From the NCBI RefSeq assembly GCF_050947335.1, contig NC_134984.1, forward strand, positions 8,227,926 through 8,291,925: DNA of 64,000 nucleotides, read 5' to 3'. Within the stretch, counting starts at the first letter, position 1, and each line of letters opens with the position of its first letter. This DNA comes from Megachile rotundata (lineage: Eukaryota; Arthropoda; Insecta; Hymenoptera; Megachilidae). The notes under the pieces are model-generated. The model was not told the origin of the DNA, did not search any database, and worked only from the letters and a program-made list of their open reading frames with translations. The translations under genes and the position numbers were made by a program. Positions 44,640 through 57,624 of this stretch are shown here, piece after piece.

Positions 44640-47600
44640 CCTCTTCCTTCTTCTCTTCCTTGCCTCTTTTTTTATCTAAATCCTCGACCGTGAACAGAAT
44701 TAAGATCGCGTTCCGAGCACTCTAGAATTGTATTCAGCATGTAACACTGACAGCAGTATACACGATCCGAGCAACGCGCATACAATGATTTCATTGTGAC
44801 GATTAATCGTTGTTCTACCTTGTTGTTGGAGGCGACGACATCTCGAACTCGAACAATGAAACAGTATGCTTCGTGGAAGTCACGAAAGTGTTAGTAAAAG
44901 AAAAGCAAGAAGTGGGACACTTTTTTGAGATAAGAATAGCAATCCTTGCTTCGAGGGACAGTTTAGAAATCTATGAACTAGCCAAATGCTTTTAAATTAA
45001 TGGGTGATCGAGTTTTATCTTGATTAGTGTTATTAATATTATTTACCTAGGAACGTGGATGATTGATTAGATGTATGAATGTGGTTGAGCATGAATTTAT
45101 GACCGAATTTAGGTAAATGAATATAGGTAAATGATTAGATAGACGAATAGGAATTAAAGATATGAAATCATCGTGGAGTAATTTTTAATATATTGCGAAA
45201 TGTACGTATGATAAATTTTTAAAACATTTTTATTGGAAGTAAGATTTTGTCTTAATTGAAAATTTCATGTTATTTTCGTACAATTTTTGGAATTATAGTT
45301 GTTGATTGTACTTGTGTAATAATACACGTGTTTGTTTTTATTATCGCAGGTAATGATGCTAATATTACAGTTACATCGTACTGTTGTCATTTAAAGAGTG
45401 AGGTAGTATTATTAATATTATTACCGTTATGATTATATTCCAATATAGTAATAATGTGCTAATAAACGGAATTAGTAGTATTACCAATATTAATATCTAT
45501 TAACTTAAAATTTTAGCTTTATTACATATCAATTGAAGTACAGCAATATAATCGAAATATTACAAAATGAGTGATAGTCCAGCTTTAATTTTCAAATTAC
45601 AGCGAATTTCCTTTTGTTCGTGTTCAACTTCTCTTTTAATTAACTTGCTGTGTAAAATATCGGACGGCAATATTCAATATTTGCACATGTAAAATTCTAC
45701 CTCATATTACATTTTTACAATTAATGCATTAATAGTGCGAAGAATAATGTGAAGAATAATCAGAGCAGTGATGTTATTAAAAATTTTATAAATTATTTCA
45801 CACGCTTTATATTTTTGTTATTTATGCAAAAATGTATGTATACGCATCGAGATTACAGACACCATTTTTATCCATTAATTAGCTGAATTGTATTTAATAT
45901 TGTACAAAACATTGAAACTACATTGTGCAGGAAGAAGAGCTATTTTCACAGCGCTTTTTCATGGCAAGAAATTTTTAATTGCCACTGATATTTGTCGAAA
46001 CGAAACACCGTTCTATCATCGAGCTGTCGTGCAATTTTTTCTCCGGAAAAAATGACAAAGACCTAACGAAATGATGAATAACGCTCGAAACAGGTGATAT
46101 AAATTAGCGTATCCACGTGGATTTAGTATTTACCAGGCTACAAAAAAGTTAAAGCACTGTTGCCTTTAAATCTGAATTCGATAAAATGTCAACTGTTTTA
46201 ATCAAAGGCGATAAGTCATTAGTTAACACTAAAACTACCAACGCCGTTAAACGTTTCAAATTAATTAACACACATCAAACTAACGTCAAATTAAAGTTAC
46301 AAATTTTTATTTTAAGTTACAAAATTTATTAAGGTGGTTCTCTTGAAATGTGTCCCAATTTTCACACAAATAAATAAGATACTCTTATCATTTGTTTATT
46401 TATTTCTTAATTGTGTTTTTAATTTCAAAATAAGTGTGCGTTATACGCTGGTAGATTTCTGGCATTGATTATATATGTAGCGATTTCATAAACAGCATAG
46501 GAAACAAACAGGATAATATCGTAAGTCACGATGCAAAGGATCAAAATTATTACGAAATAAATTGGAATGTTCGCTTTGTGTTCAGGAAGTATAAAATTAA
46601 TTCTTTTGAGAAGAGAGTCACTGGAATTGGACCGCAATAACTGAGAGCAGAAAATTTACAAATATTGCTGTAGTAAATAGAATTCCGCTCGTGTGAAATG
46701 CGTATTTTTATCGGTTTTAATTTCGTGGTTAACAATTTGGAAGCATGATCATGTGCAATAACAATTTTCGTAGATTCTTTCGAATCTTAAATTTAATAGA
46801 ATATTCAATATGTGTAATTAAATGAAACTATTATTTGTGAATTGCATATGCTTTATAGAAATCTTCAAATTAGACCTGAACATTCCTAAATTTCCGACAT
46901 CTTCATATTTCTAAGTTTCTAAATGTTCAAGTTATCCTATATTCTTTTTAAACTAGTAGATTCTCCCGTCAGCTCTTAACAGATCAAGTATGATATTTTA
47001 AGAAATAGCTACGAAGCATTGAAGCTACGAAATTTATTGTAAAGTACTGCACGCAAACATTCAATTTTAAATAAATTCAACACATTTATTCTGAACATTA
47101 TTCTGAATAAGTTGTTCGTTCATTTTGTTTGAGTGGTGTCACTGATATACAAATTAAACGAGTTCGTGTTAGCAATCATTTGAATCGTTAGCAACACAAT
47201 AATATATGTAGTCTTCTTTAACCTCAAGTTAACCTAACCTTAAACTTAGCCTAACTCAACCTCAAAAATTAACCTAAAGTGTTAACTTTTCAACCTCAAT
47301 ATGTCACGAGTGTTATAATATGTCATCAATTTTTATTTCATCAAATCGAGTCAGACTTCGTAATATCGAATTCGATCATTACACAACAATCTAAAAGATG
47401 CATGTTGGAAATAGAGATATGTTACATCTTCAACGAAGCTGAAGTTATAATCCAATTTGTATGTGCGTATTAATGTTAGCAAAAGTTAGAGACAATTAAA
47501 CAATACATGGAATCATTAGGATTCCCAATGATTGAAGATAAGTACACTATTGTACTGACAGAAACTTGGATTCAGGAGTAATCCTCTCTCTATGCTATTC

Positions 47601-47880
47601 TAAGACCTAACACAATTCATAGAATATTTAGTTAACCGCACAAAAATTTGAATCAAAAAATAAAAAGGTTTTTCATTAAGTTGACTCGCAAGAAACCATC
47701 TTTGCTCTTGACTATACATCGACACCTTATTTTCACGGAAGCCACTGACCGATAAGCTTAAGGCTGTAACATCAAACCATAAATCATTATATTATTCCTG
47801 CAGTCTTCTATAGACGAAACCGAAATCTCTGTGGAGAAAGGAAACTCCGTCTTATCACTGCCTTCCACTAAATCGCAACT
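44640..47880. other. Intergenic, nothing firmly recognised
   Basis: Mostly AT-rich. TAACCTAACCTTAAAC at about 47231 is a short TTAGG-type motif. A minus-strand frame at 47758-47970 overlaps the start of the GC-richer island holding the 48188 exon candidate; I do not support it as a gene. Confidence 0.4.
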
Positions 47881-48187
47881 TTCAAGCATCCCATCCTTCT
47901 GAACCCCTTTGAAATTTACGTTCACGCCAGAGTTCACAGGAACATCCTGTTCCCTGTTCTCCAAAACCATACTCGCTCTCCGATTGACCGTTGGTTTAAT
48001 GGTATTCTTGTTCTGCGCAATTCATGCACAGGGTATCGCCGAAGGAAACGGAGGATTCCGGCCAAAGGAGAAGAGAATCGATGGAGCGGAATAAGGCGGT
48101 TTCACCGGCGACATCGCCCACCGATCCGCTCGAGCCATGGAGCACACGCGGAATTAAAGACATGAACACGATATTGGCTTGGGAGGA

Positions 48188-48320
48188 AAATGTGCCGGAC
48201 AGTCCTTAACGAAACTTTACGATATTATGCGCCATGTTCTCCGATGGGTTGGCCAAAACGAACGCTGTTTTTGCGGCGACGGCAAAGCGGAAGCGATCCA
48301 CGAAACTGGTAATTCGGGAA
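48188..48320 (+). CDS. Candidate first exon of an unidentified plus-strand gene
   Basis: Within a GC-richer island (about 47.88-48.36 kb) the ATG at 48188 opens 44 codons and leaves TG before a donor-like GTAATT. The peptide begins MCRTVLNETLRYYAPCSPMG and includes WPKRTLFLRRRQSGSDPRNW. The two leftover bases fit the one-base start of exon 49790, giving a W codon at the join. All three frames of this island have open stretches: one encodes a possible signal-like segment (VGLMVFLFCAIHAQG) ending at 48094, another GIKDMNTILAWEENVPDSP ending at 48209. The frame choice therefore rests mainly on splice compatibility. Not recognised. Confidence 0.3.
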
Positions 48321-48359
48321 TTTCCTTGGGCACAACGTGTTCTTCGACGACTTATAGAT

Positions 48360-49620
48360 AATGAATTTGGAAGAGCAAACTCCTGTATATTTATTTAGGA
48401 ATAATTGTCTTCGGTATCAAAGATAAGAATAAATTTTGGAAATATTCTTACCAATGGAAATTTGAGGGGATAGAATACAGTAGATGCTTGAAATATTTGC
48501 GAAAGTTGCAGTTAAGATATTTATAAATATCGTTTATTTTGGTTTTTAAATATATACAGATAGGTATTTCATTTGAGCGTTTCATTCGAGGATTTCGTAC
48601 TTGTCAGAAACTACTAATTGGTTTATTGCTATTCGAATGGTAATAATTGTTAATGTAAAATAAATTATTGTATTTATATCTATATACCAGTACTTAAATG
48701 TATAATACAGCTGTATATCCTGAAATTTTATTCATTAATTTATTACCTACATGAAAATACTTACTCGAACATATAAGTTTAAAGGAAAAAATGTACATAT
48801 ACATATAAAATATATATATAAAAATAAAAACTAAAATTGTAGCGAAATGCGATACAATGACTTTTTGAAAGAGTCAGATGATTCGCAGAAAATGTGAATT
48901 ATTGAACATTGATTACTAAAAACTGTTTCTTCATACAATATAACAATTTAATTTTTCGTTTATATAAAACAGCAAAGCACTATTTATCGTATAACGTAAT
49001 ATTTTTGAATAAAGAAATATTCTTGAAACTATTAATTTATAAAAAGCAATTTCGTAAAAATTACGATGTTCATTTTTAACATTTTTTATTTAAAATATCT
49101 AACAAATTTTTATTGTACTGCAATCATAGCCATACATAAAAGATCATTAAAAAGTACAATACAACGAACTATTTCATCTTTTTAATCGAAAATAGTATTT
49201 TGATAACGTCTACACAGATAATATATATTCGACCACATATATATTATATGTATATTATTATATCCTAAACTTTAATAACATATAATGAGAAACTTTATAT
49301 TAGATATTGTTTATAAAAAGCAAGAAATCATCATAAGGCTGTTATTTTCGATCTTCTACTGTATTCTACCTCGTTCACAACGTCGTTGTTCATTTTTATA
49401 TAATCCCAATGCTATCTTGTATAAAATTGCTTTGGACTTTGAAAAATTTTAATATGATAACGCATCTTAAACACTTCCAATAGTTTTAATAAAAAGCATG
49501 TAGAAAACATTCATTTCAAATAAAGTATATTTGCACTTAGGCGAGTGTATCTGTGCATCCATAAAAAAGAATAAAGTCATAGAATGTTAGGACGTATTAT
49601 ACTATATGACTTTTTCAATT
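48360..49620. other. Putative intron, nothing seen
   Basis: AT-rich stretch with TATATA-type simple sequence at 48797-48830, between the two exon candidates. Confidence 0.4.
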
Positions 49621-49789
49621 TTTACTTAAAAAGAAGTAGTAACCTGTCCCAGTTCCCAGAATCACCCTATGTCTACGTGACGTCACCAGTTCTGTACTCA
49701 CAGAGAATCGTCTGACAACTCTGATCCAGACTGAAAGACATAGAAAGCAAACAATAGTTAGGTCCCTTCTTTATCCTTCGAATTCCCAG

Positions 49790-49891
49790 GGCTCATCTTG
49801 TGGCGAGAGAACAATACTTGAGTCTCTCAGACTACATGTCCATCGGTTATGGTGATTTTGAGCGTCGATTTCGCTACATGCAGTATAGCGG
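49790..49891 (+). CDS. Candidate internal exon of an unidentified plus-strand gene
   Basis: A pyrimidine-rich tract (CCCTTCTTTATCCTTCGAATTCCCAG) gives an acceptor, and TATAGCG|GTGAGT is a near-perfect donor. The enclosed frame reads AHLVAREQYLSLSDYMSIGY, then GDFERRFRYMQYS and leaves one G. The peptide is charged and aromatic with coding-like composition in AT-rich surroundings, and matches no domain I know. It needs two bases from upstream, which the 48188-48320 block supplies. I found no convincing following exon, though it could lie anywhere to the right. Confidence 0.45.
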
Positions 49892-49899
49892 TGAGTTTT

Positions 49900-50810
49900 C
49901 AATTGTGCTACGCAACTCTCTTTCGTTCTACAGTTACTGTGAAATGCCGTTCAGCACGAATACGGTAAAGAGAAACTGCGATCATGAGAGCAATTTGAAA
50001 CTAGTTTGTAACTGGAACAATTGTTGGAATTTATATTTTGTGTGCGTTTGCTTACAAGCAATTTAGAAAATTCTAAATTCCATCTTATTTGAAGAAAGAA
50101 ATAAACAGCAATGATATTTTATGCAAATTTTCTTAACAAACCTCATACGTACTTTCATGTTTTAATGACTATTTTTAATGTTAATATATGTTACTTTCAT
50201 GTGTATTAATATTAAATATATCGTAATAATAAATTTTACTCGAAAAACAAGCATGAAAGTATGCGATATTATCTACTGTTCAAGCTTTATTATTTTTATG
50301 GATTCTATTTAACTTCATGTTACCTTATCCATCATTCTTTAAGTTTAAAATGAAGTTTGTTTCGTTCTATTCTGTACTTTATACCTTGCTACGTCATTTT
50401 ATAATAAGCAAACTTTTATTTCAGAAGCGTACAGTAAATGTTTCTTACACAGTAACTAAACGTTATTTCATGTACTGCTTTTTGAACAAAAAGTCACGTA
50501 GTAGCGGCTTGACACGTTGTCGACAGACCGCACTTTACGTTATAGAGAAATGGTGACCAGTAAAGGTTAAAAATTAATGAGGGAACATACCGAGGTGTTA
50601 AGTTTCCAACGTGTGAAGATATCGTTCGCTTTTACGGAGGAAGAGCGGTTTCCACTAAAAGTGACTGGTATTTAGTAATATAATGATAATGGTTCGCGTA
50701 GTGTGCACTTAAAAAGTGAAATTTGAAGGATAATTTCAACTGAAATTTATTCGATAAAATGAATAAGATTTATTAATGGAATTAATTGTGATGACAATTA
50801 ATAATCTAAC
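49900..50810. other. Intergenic or intron, nothing recognised
   Basis: The frame 50317-50556 is AT-driven. AAATTTTCAG-type acceptors occur, but no exon continuing from 49891 could be supported. Confidence 0.35.
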
Positions 50811-50815
50811 AAATT

Positions 50816-51460
50816 CTCAAATTTCCAAATTCCCAAGCTTCTAAATTCTCACGTTCACAAATTCTCACTCCCCCAAATTCTCAATCTCCTAAATTCTCAC
50901 TCCCCCAAATTCTCAATCTCCCAAATTCTCATTCCCCCAAATTCTCAAGCTCCTAAATTCTCACTCCCCAAATACTCAATCTCCCAAATCCTCAGCCCCC
51001 CAAATTCTCAATTTTCCAAATTTTTACTCCCCCAAATTCTCAATCTCCCAAATTCTCACTCCCCCAAATTCTCAAGCTCCTAAATTCTCACTCCCCAAAT
51101 ACTCAATCTCCTAAATTCTCACTCCCCCAAATTTTCAATCTCCCAAATTCTCATTCCCCCAAATTCTCAAGCTCCTAAATTCTCACTCCCCAAATACTCA
51201 ATCTCCCAAATCCTCAGCCCCCCAAATTCTCAATTTTCCAAATTTTTACTCCCCCAAATTCTCAATCTTCCAAATTCTCACTCCCCCAAATTCTCAAGCT
51301 CCTAAATTCTCACTCCCCAAATACTCAATCTCCCAAATCCTCAGTCCCCCAAATTCTCAATTTTCCAAATTTTCACTCCCAAATTCTCCAAATTCTCCAG
51401 CTCCCAAATTCTCAAATTTCCACATTCCCAAGCTCCTAAATCTTACTCCCCCATAAATTA
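50816..51460. repeat. Higher-order minisatellite, about 15-bp unit
   Basis: Units CTCCCAAATTCTCAC, TCCCCCAAATTCTCAA and AGCTCCTAAATTCTCA alternate. Larger blocks recur: CTCAAGCTCCTAAATTCTCA at about 50945, 51073, 51167 and 51295, that is, alternating spacings of about 127 and 95 bp (a 222-bp super-period). Strong strand asymmetry: C-rich on plus, almost no G. Confidence 0.93.
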
Positions 51461-51464
51461 TTAT

Positions 51465-53865
51465 GGACTCCATCAAAGCAATAATGAAATCAGGATGCTC
51501 AAAACTTTGAAAATTAATAATACTTAATACAAAAATCGACATGCGGATAACATTTCTAACAATTCGAAATTTTCTTGTGTACATTCGTCTTAATACTCGT
51601 TAATGTCGATGACAAAATAAAGATTAATGTGAACAAATATTTACGTAAACGTGGCTCGCTAATTGCTCGGACTTGCGCGAGATAAATGTTTCCGATGGAA
51701 ACATAACAGCTTCAAGAGATGAGTTTTAAGAGAATGGAAGATAAATTGTTTTCACATTTCATTCCAGTTATGGAGTATCTCATAATCGTTGTCATTTAAT
51801 TCATAACAATTTTAGAAACATAACTTGATTTGAATAATTATCTCATAAAAGGTACGCCTTTTCATTAGAGTTTCTCTCCTGGAAAATATTATTCCAGTAA
51901 CTACTACAGTAGACGGAATATTAGGATGAGCGTGGCTATTTACGAGAAGTGTATATTCCTAGGTTAATTAGAAAATTCAAATTAAAAAGATCGTGCGTGC
52001 CAAAGGGTTTAGGTTTACATTTTAAATGCTCTACGTACGAGACAGAAGAATTGAATTTAATACATATTATATTTAAAAAGATGGTTATTCAAACATTATA
52101 TATAAGAAATTAATAATAATAGATAATAGACAATAATTTTATAATAAATAAAAGTTTGTCTTTACTAAAGAAAATGTTATAGTTATTAAGATTTTTTTCC
52201 GAAAATTGATATTTTTTCAAATAAAAATATGATCAACATTATTGAACATTTTTAGTAGTCTATAAGAATAATCTTCTGTAATTATTTTTTATTTTTGCAA
52301 AAGATGGACGATTCTATTTTTCAGTATTAACCCATTGTTTGAGGTTATGTTTCGTAGAATTTTTCTCTGATTTTGATTTTAATTTTCGAAATGTTTAAAA
52401 TATAAAGGGATTTTTGAATAATCACTGGCCTTTTATATGTTTAAAGTTTTCAAAAGTATAATAAATTTCATTTATTCTTTTAAATCAGCAGAAACTGATT
52501 TTAAATTCAAGTTTAACATATCTATTTGCTGTTATTGTTCCAAATTGTATTATTAATGAAAAGTACTTCATAAAATCATTCAATGTACAAATTACAACAA
52601 ATGGTTTTCAGATATCCGCCTCTGATTGTTTGAGTTTCCGGATACGTTGCAGAGAATCAAAATATAACAGGTCCTATAGCTTCATTTTAAAATACACTAT
52701 CAAATGTTCGCAATAAAAATATATGGTTCCATTTAGAAAATAGAACTTGCTCTTCATATCTCATAAAATAACATATAAAAAGAATTTGATTTCGTTGAAA
52801 CATTTTTTCAATTCCCATATGAACAGTTTTTGTTATTATAAATAGTTACAAAATTATGGAACTGTATCACTTTAATCGGGATACCTTGATTGTATAGGGT
52901 GAGACAAGTAACTGGGCCAAAGTATAACTCTGTTACTATTGATGATGGAAAAACGTTACAGGGAAAAGTTTTACATTGCTCAACAAACTTTATCACCGTG
53001 CAATTTGGCAACAGATACCTTTAAAAAATGCAATTGTATTTATTTTTAAAAGAAACCTTACCATTCTAAAGCAAAATAACAGCAACGAGATGTGAAAAAT
53101 ATGAAACTTCAATAAATTCTGAAGTATTGTATTCGCAAAGCGGATCAAAGAAATTTTTTGCTTTAAATAGAACCGCAAAAAATTACTGTTATCTGACATT
53201 ATACTCAGCAACCGCTTGTCTGATAAAATGAGGATTAAATGACTTACCATTATGTCTTCTAACCTTTCGCATATGGGGTAGGTGTTTCAAGACGTTAAAA
53301 CGAAAGGCTATTTATTAAGCATTCAGAACACGTGGGTAATCCTGTGTACAGCAATGACCGAAGCTGCTGTAGCATGCAACAGCAATTAGTTTTCTTATCG
53401 AAGTAATTTTATCAATAAACTACGTTACTGCCCCATTTTTTGCTGCGTTTGCGGAATACGAACTTGTTGTCCAGTTTCATTTAGATTTATATTATTGCAG
53501 AAACCACGATATATTTAGGCAATTTAAATTTGCCGCGTTAAATATGTTCTACAGTAAAGTACCAAGCACGGTATCTTCGATACGATCACGAACGAATGTC
53601 GACTTAATGGTACGTTTAATTTGTAATTTAACAATAAGGTTAATTCGTGTTTTCGCTATGTAAAGTAAGTTTAATTAAAATTATTACTAAACCTGGAACG
53701 TTGACCTGCATTTGTTCAATTAAATACGAAAAGGGTATACAAAAGTATCTACTGTATATCACAATAATAATTAATTACTTATATACATCCTTATATGTCA
53801 TATAATAAAACAGCTGCGTCTACAATTTGTGATCAATTAAATACCACAGCATTTCCTAATGGTCC
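51465..53865. other. Intergenic, nothing recognised
   Basis: AT-rich. No gene, RNA or terminal-repeat pair noticed. Confidence 0.4.
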
Positions 53866-53869
53866 TAAA

Positions 53870-54190
53870 TTTCAATTTTGCGAAAACAGAGCACCGCCTT
53901 AGAAACTCCGCATTTCCGCCGTAAAATCTTCTTTCTCTACTGTTTCCGGAGAAAGAGACCAAAAGGGGATCGTACAAAATATAAAATTTCGGTTACTTGG
54001 ATCTTCCCGAAGTGTTCTTTTGTGCTCTGCCGTTCTCATTTTGGCGAAACCACGAGCAGTTGCAAAGCGGGAAGAACATAGTCGAGATAGAACTCAGCGA
54101 GCTCTGCCATCACGGAAACTTTCTGCCTCCCACGCGTATTGAAACAGTAATGATACGCGAGAAGGTGGTGTCGGCAGGATAACGAAATGA
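53870..54190. other. GC-richer island with short open frames
   Basis: Two overlapping plus frames; the second contains VEIELSELCHHGNFLPPTRI and ends at 54182. Compositionally it could be an exon, but I find no homology or decisive splice sites. Confidence 0.2.
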
Positions 54191-54412
54191 AAACACGTGC
54201 TGAACATCTAAGAATCGTCCAACTCGCCCGAGTTGTTGGACCCGTTTACGCGTTACAATGTTTCCACCTTGGGAACAATACGACTGGCTTCAAAGTTCCA
54301 GAAATAAAAATTAAACAGGAAACAATTGACTATTTACTTAAATAAATATCTGTAAATAGATATAATTCTGACAATCTTAAGGTTTTCAATTTTATTCAAT
54401 TTAATATGACTA

Positions 54413-56469
54413 ACAAGGAAAGGCACGCAAGTGTCCCCCTCCGATTTTGATGAAACTTCGTAGGTTTGTTAAGCAGGCAAAAATAAGGGACACGTATTTT
54501 TTTTTATCGGCTGAGACGCGGGTTTAAGGGGTGAAACGAGCCCTTAAAGTTTCGATCCCTTTTGGCTATCTCGAAAACCATACGAGATCCATTAAAACTT
54601 CTAATAGGAAAGTTGTATGGTTTCTTGCGTATAATAACAGGATGTTAATGGATTTTGCAAAATACAATTTGTTTATAACAAACAAATTTTTCATAACCTT
54701 ATTTTACAATTTATTCAAATTTGTATAATGACAAAAAGTGTAGAGAATTTTATTACAAATCCATTGGTATATATATACGATATTGCCTCCTACAATTCCT
54801 CAGATTTTTATTATAAATATTACGCGCTCGCGCCCGCTGACGCCCCGCACGATGCTAAACCGGATGAAGTCGGACGATATTATACTGTCAGTCAACATTA
54901 TTTATAAGCATAAATGAGAAACAATTACATTTGCGTTATAATTAACATTTATCGTTAAAGTGCACAGATATTCTATATGTTAATTTTATTAGGTAACGAA
55001 TATTTTGAATAAGTTAGGGAACATAATCACGGCAATGGTGGTATTGCTCGAAGAAATGATTCAAACGGTTTTCGATGCACCATGTACATGAAATAATTGC
55101 TGCGTCACTACATATGTGGCATAGTGGTTCATTATGTGATGCATAGCAAAATATAGGATTTTAAAAATGAGGTGGTCTTGACGATATGTATCCACTTTAT
55201 ACCATGGGTTATTTGAACCTCGATTACAGCAGACCATATTTTTGTTATGGCATCGATATCCGGAAAACTTACAAAAGAAAATTTTAAAACCTGGTTAACA
55301 GAAGTTTATTCTTCAAATACAAACAACAAAACAGCTCTATTATTAGATTCTTAGAGCGTGCATTGTTGTCGTAGAGTTGACGAAGCTATTCCAATAAATA
55401 AAGAAATAACGTTATTTATGATTCTAATTGGAACTACAAAATATTTACAACCATTATACGTGTACGGATTTCGCGTATGGAAAAATTTTGTCCGACGCCT
55501 TTCGGACATAGTTGTTATATTCCAATATGACATTAATCTCCACACACGAAACAGCATTCTAAAACTACAATGACTTGTTCATAATCAGTTTTCTTCACCG
55601 TGATTTGAAAATTTCATTAAGTGTTCATGATATAAAAGTGAATACATATCGTCAAGACCACCTCATTTTCCAAATACAGTAGAATTTTGCTATGCATCAC
55701 TTAATGAACCTCTATGCCATATACATATGCGGTGACGTAGCAATTATTACATATACTTAATGTCGGAAACCGTTGTGTTTGAAACATTTTTTCAAAGAAT
55801 ACCATTATTGCTACGATTGTGTTCCCTAACTTATTCAAACTATTCGTTACCTATAAAATTGACATATACATAGAATACCTATGTACTTTAACAATAAATG
55901 TTTTTGTAATACAAATTTAATAAAATTAACAGTTATGTATAATACAAATATAATTGTTTCTCATTTATGCTTAAAAATGACGTTGACTGGTAGTGTCATA
56001 GCGTCCAATATGATCCGGTTCAGTATCGTGCGGCGCGTCGCAGGCACGCACGCGTAATGTATACATATAATAAAAATCTGAGGAATTGTAGGAGGCAATA
56101 TCGTATATATATATACCAATGGATTTGTAATAAAATTCTCTACACTTTTTGTCATTATACAAATTTGAATAAATTGTAAAATAAGGTTATGAAAAATTTT
56201 TTTGTTATAAAAAAATTGTATTTTGCAAAATCCGTTAACATCCTGTTATTATACGCAAGAAACCATACAACTTTTCTATTAGAAGTTTTAATGTATCTCG
56301 TATGGTTTTCGAGATAGCCAAAAGGGGTCGAAACTTTAAGGGCTCGTTTCACCCCTTAAACTCGCGTCTCAGCCGATAAAAAAAAATACGTGTCCCTTAT
56401 TTTTGCCTGCTTAACAAACCTACGAAGTTTCATCAAAATCGGAGGGGGACACTTGCGTGCCTTTCCTTG
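54413..56469 (+). mobile_element. Pogo/Tc5-like element with about 0.8-kb terminal inverted repeats
   Basis: 2057-bp element between TA dinucleotides (54411-54412, 56470-56471). Its arms, about 54413-55200 and 55627-56469, are inverted copies. CAAGGAAAGGCACGCAAGTG opens both ends, and the similarity runs through ATCTCGAAAACCATACGAGA, AGAGAATTTTATTACAAATC and, at the inner edge, ATGAGGTGGTCTTGACGATA. The unique centre (55201-55626, plus strand) carries the end of a DDE transposase. FKTWLTEVYSSNTNNKTALL-LDS holds a catalytic-type Asp but is followed by a stop; then IGTTKYLQPLYVYGFRVWKN, then DINLHTRNSILKL and a second stop. The N-terminal DNA-binding half is missing. Very long inverted repeats are a known trait of Tc5-type elements. 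Confidence 0.85.
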
Positions 56470-56512
56470 TAAGTATATTATGTGACTGGTGCTAAAAATT
56501 TGGTTAAATTAA

Positions 56513-56743
56513 CCATTTGGCGTATTTTAACGAGTGTCACTCGTGACGCACTCAAATGCAACAAACCTTACTCAAATTTGAAATACTTTTCAATTTGAAA
56601 TTTAAGTCCAACTATAATTAGGATAATCAGGGATCGTTGAATATAAAATACTCACATTTTAATTTTCTTTGTTTGTTTTAATACTATAGTTGTAAATAAT
56701 TAGTTTGACTGACTGACGCACAAATAAATTTTACGGCAAGGAG
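56513..56743 (-). mobile_element. TTAA-flanked element related to 62200-62444
   Basis: Flanked by TTAA (56509-56512 and 56744-56747). Ends are CCATTTGGCG and CGGCAAGGAG. Inverted, it shares with 62200-62444 the blocks AAAACAAACAAAGAAAATTAAAATG, GCGATCCTTGA/ACGATCCCTGATT and ATAGTTGGACTTAAATTTCAA, each with a few changes. About 231 bp, no coding capacity. It lies 40 bp from the Tc5-like element. Confidence 0.8.
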
Positions 56744-56749
56744 TTAAAA

Positions 56750-57620
56750 CGAAAAAAACTTTTGTTAATGTCTAGACAATAATATACATCTTACAACAAT
56801 TTTGGTTTATACTCTCGAAGGGCTTTGGAATAACCATGGGGTCAAACTTGTTAGTCCTCTTACAGAAGACATCCTCCCTTACTCTGTAGTCAGATGCTTT
56901 AAGAATAATTTTTCTATTCATTTAGGCCTGTCGATCATTCTTTCACCAATTGCTTGCACTTATTCTTTGTTAAAGACTTTATGTGTTGATAATTCATAGT
57001 AAAGTAAACGTATTTTTAATGAGCTACGCCGTTACAGTAAAAACGCGCGTGATGTAGTGTCATGGCGCCATATATGGAATAGCGCGAGCCTAAGGCCCAC
57101 ATTTACAAATGTCGCTGTTTAGACAAAGGCGTGAATTACAAATGGACTCCTCAACATTCTTGTGAACCCCTAATTAGGTATAAACCAGATCACTTTTCCC
57201 TTTATATCAAAATTTTTGAACGCAGACATTCCAGTATTTATGCACACCAAAGTATTTATTTACAACCTTCAGTATAACCTTCAGTATTACCTTCAGTACA
57301 CATTCGAAACCAGCAAAATGATGACTTAAACCCCTTCTAATTCCACGCGGATTACAACATATTTTGATTAGAATAAAATCGCAGATGGTGAGATCCAAAA
57401 GTAATTAATTAGCATGGAATGACCCGTTTGTACCCCTATAAAATCATTCTATAAATTATAAATGATTTTGTAACTTCCAATAAGAAATTCTTATAAATTT
57501 TTATGTGCTGAATCGGAGCGTGTAAACCGTTTTTCAATAATGCTAAAAAAATTGTTTGTTTTCAATACAAAAACGCGACACGCGCAGCAAGAATAGCAGT
57601 TCTCCATTCTGATGGTTGTC
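56750..57620. other. Intergenic, nothing firmly recognised
   Basis: A less AT-rich patch at 57025-57140 (GTCATGGCGCCATATATGGA) is unassigned. Short direct repeats (AACCTTCAGTAT) at 57265-57300. Confidence 0.4.
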
Positions 57621-57624
57621 TTGT

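Noticed and set aside
54531..56352. Two nearly identical 65-codon frames on opposite strands
   Set aside because: They are the two inverted arms of the Tc5-like element, not duplicated genes.
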